A DNA stretch of 6,116 nt from Alphaproteobacteria bacterium (lineage in GTDB: Bacteria; Pseudomonadota; Alphaproteobacteria; Micavibrionales; UBA1664), in contig JAGWXJ010000112.1 in the NCBI GenBank assembly GCA_018969935.1, forward strand, positions 1 through 6,116, in the 5' to 3' direction. The translations under genes were made by a program, and so were the position numbers. The notes under the pieces are model-generated. The model made no database searches. It was not told the origin of the DNA and saw only the letters and a list, made by a program, of their open reading frames with translations. How positions within the stretch are numbered: position 1 is the stretch's first letter; every line of letters begins with the position of its first letter. This document shows, piece after piece, positions 5,399 through 6,116 of the stretch.

Positions 5399-6116
5399 GC
5401 GGCCCTGCGCTTTTCTGCATTCTGCTGCGCCATGATCTGTATAAACACATCCTCCAGCGTGGTTTCACCCTTGGCCCACACGGCACGGTCATTATACCTG
5501 CCAACCGTTTCTTCAAGCTTGGCGGCATCACGGCCCAGTACGTGCAGGCTGTCGCCAAAGGGCGCTACCTGCTCGATGCCTTCCTTGCCGGTCAGCTCGC
5601 GGGCGAGCCCTGCAAGGTTATCGCCGCGCGCAATCCATGTCGTAAGGCCGGATTGTGCTACCACTTCAGGCACGGTGCCCTGCGTTATCAGTGTTCCCTC
5701 GAAAATATAAACGATACGGTGGCAGCGTTCGGCCTCATCCATGTAGTGGGTGCTTACAAGTACTGTAAGCCCTTCATCGGCAAGGCGGTGGATCTGGTCC
5801 CAGAAATCACGTCGGGCCTGTGGGTCAACGCCCGCTGTAGGCTCATCCAGTAGCAACAGTTCTGGGTCATGCATGATGCATGCGGCAAGGGCAAGCCGCT
5901 GCTTCCACCCGCCCGATAAGGTACCTGCCATCTGGTGTGCGCGGTCAGCCAGCCCAAAACGCTCAAGGGTGTCGCGTACCTTTTGCTGGCGATCAGGCGT
6001 ACCGTATAGCCTTGCTATAAAATTCAGGTTCTCGGATACGCTCAGATCTTCATAGAAGCTGAATTTTTGGGTCATATACCCGATGCGTTCTTTGATGGCG
6101 CGGCTTTCACGGCGTA
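5395..6116 (-). CDS. ABC exporter ATP-binding protein (YbhF-like), N-terminus outside window
   Basis: This is the ATPase that powers the adjacent permease. About 239 residues are visible, reading in frame from the right edge (RRESRAIKERIGYMTQKFSFYEDLSVSENL). The Q-loop (GYMTQ) comes first, then the ABC signature LSGGWKQR, the Walker B segment LLLLDEPTAGVDP, and the switch histidine in VLVSTHYMDEAERC. A C-terminal extension of about 100 residues ends TLEDVFIQIMAQQ, typical of this exporter group. The Walker A motif is missing only because it lies beyond the window. An ATG at 6075 is internal: conserved sequence continues upstream of it. Whether this is a single ATPase or the second half of a tandem protein like YbhF cannot be seen here. 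The stop overlaps the permease start by four bases. Confidence 0.95.
   Translation of the reverse strand, partial: RRESRAIKERIGYMTQKFSFYEDLSVSENLNFIARLYGTPDRQQKVRDTLERFGLADRAHQMAGTLSGGWKQRLALAACIMHDPELLLLDEPTAGVDPQARRDFWDQIHRLADEGLTVLVSTHYMDEAERCHRIVYIFEGTLITQGTVPEVVAQSGLTTWIARGDNLAGLARELTGKEGIEQVAPFGDSLHVLGRDAAKLEETVGRYNDRAVWAKGETTLEDVFIQIMAQQNAEKRRAA

Overview
The window reads as ordinary bacterial chromosome, most likely from an alphaproteobacterium. The L34 sequence (ending in a KGRAKLSA-type tail), the YidC variant with a long periplasmic domain and an extended loop between its late membrane segments, and the Acs HRFGTAEIESA block all fit that group. Base composition is moderate by eye. 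I see no insertion sequences, CRISPR repeats, tRNA or rRNA genes, and no clear sign of recent transfer.

Layout, left to right. The 3' third of an acetyl-CoA synthetase gene (acs) runs rightward and ends at a compact bidirectional terminator. Facing it, leftward, is the classic cluster rpmH-rnpA-yidD-yidC: ribosomal protein L34, RNase P protein, the YidD insertion-efficiency factor and the YidC membrane insertase. The genes are 11 bp apart, overlapping by 29 bp, and 12 bp apart. A good sigma-70-like promoter lies before rpmH, which is too short to be found by ordinary length cut-offs and was recovered by reading the DNA directly.

Rightward from the divergent intergenic region come a 40-residue single-span membrane protein with a good ribosome binding site, and then a 208-residue soluble acidic protein of unknown function. 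The latter has its own promoter, with a perfect TATAAT. These two are the only genes without a recognised function. Finally, a leftward ABC-2 exporter pair (permease plus the C-terminal part of its ATPase) overlaps by the 4-base ATGA junction and runs off the right edge. It converges on the 208-residue gene with only 7 bp between stop codons.

Functionally, the left half makes translation, RNA-processing and membrane-biogenesis parts in one transcription unit. The right half is a multidrug or lipid-type exporter of the YbhFSR/YhhJ kind. I found no convincing new multi-gene system. The items most worth a second look are the small membrane protein, the 208-residue unknown, and fine-scale signals at the rpmH/rnpA junction and in the divergent intergenic region.
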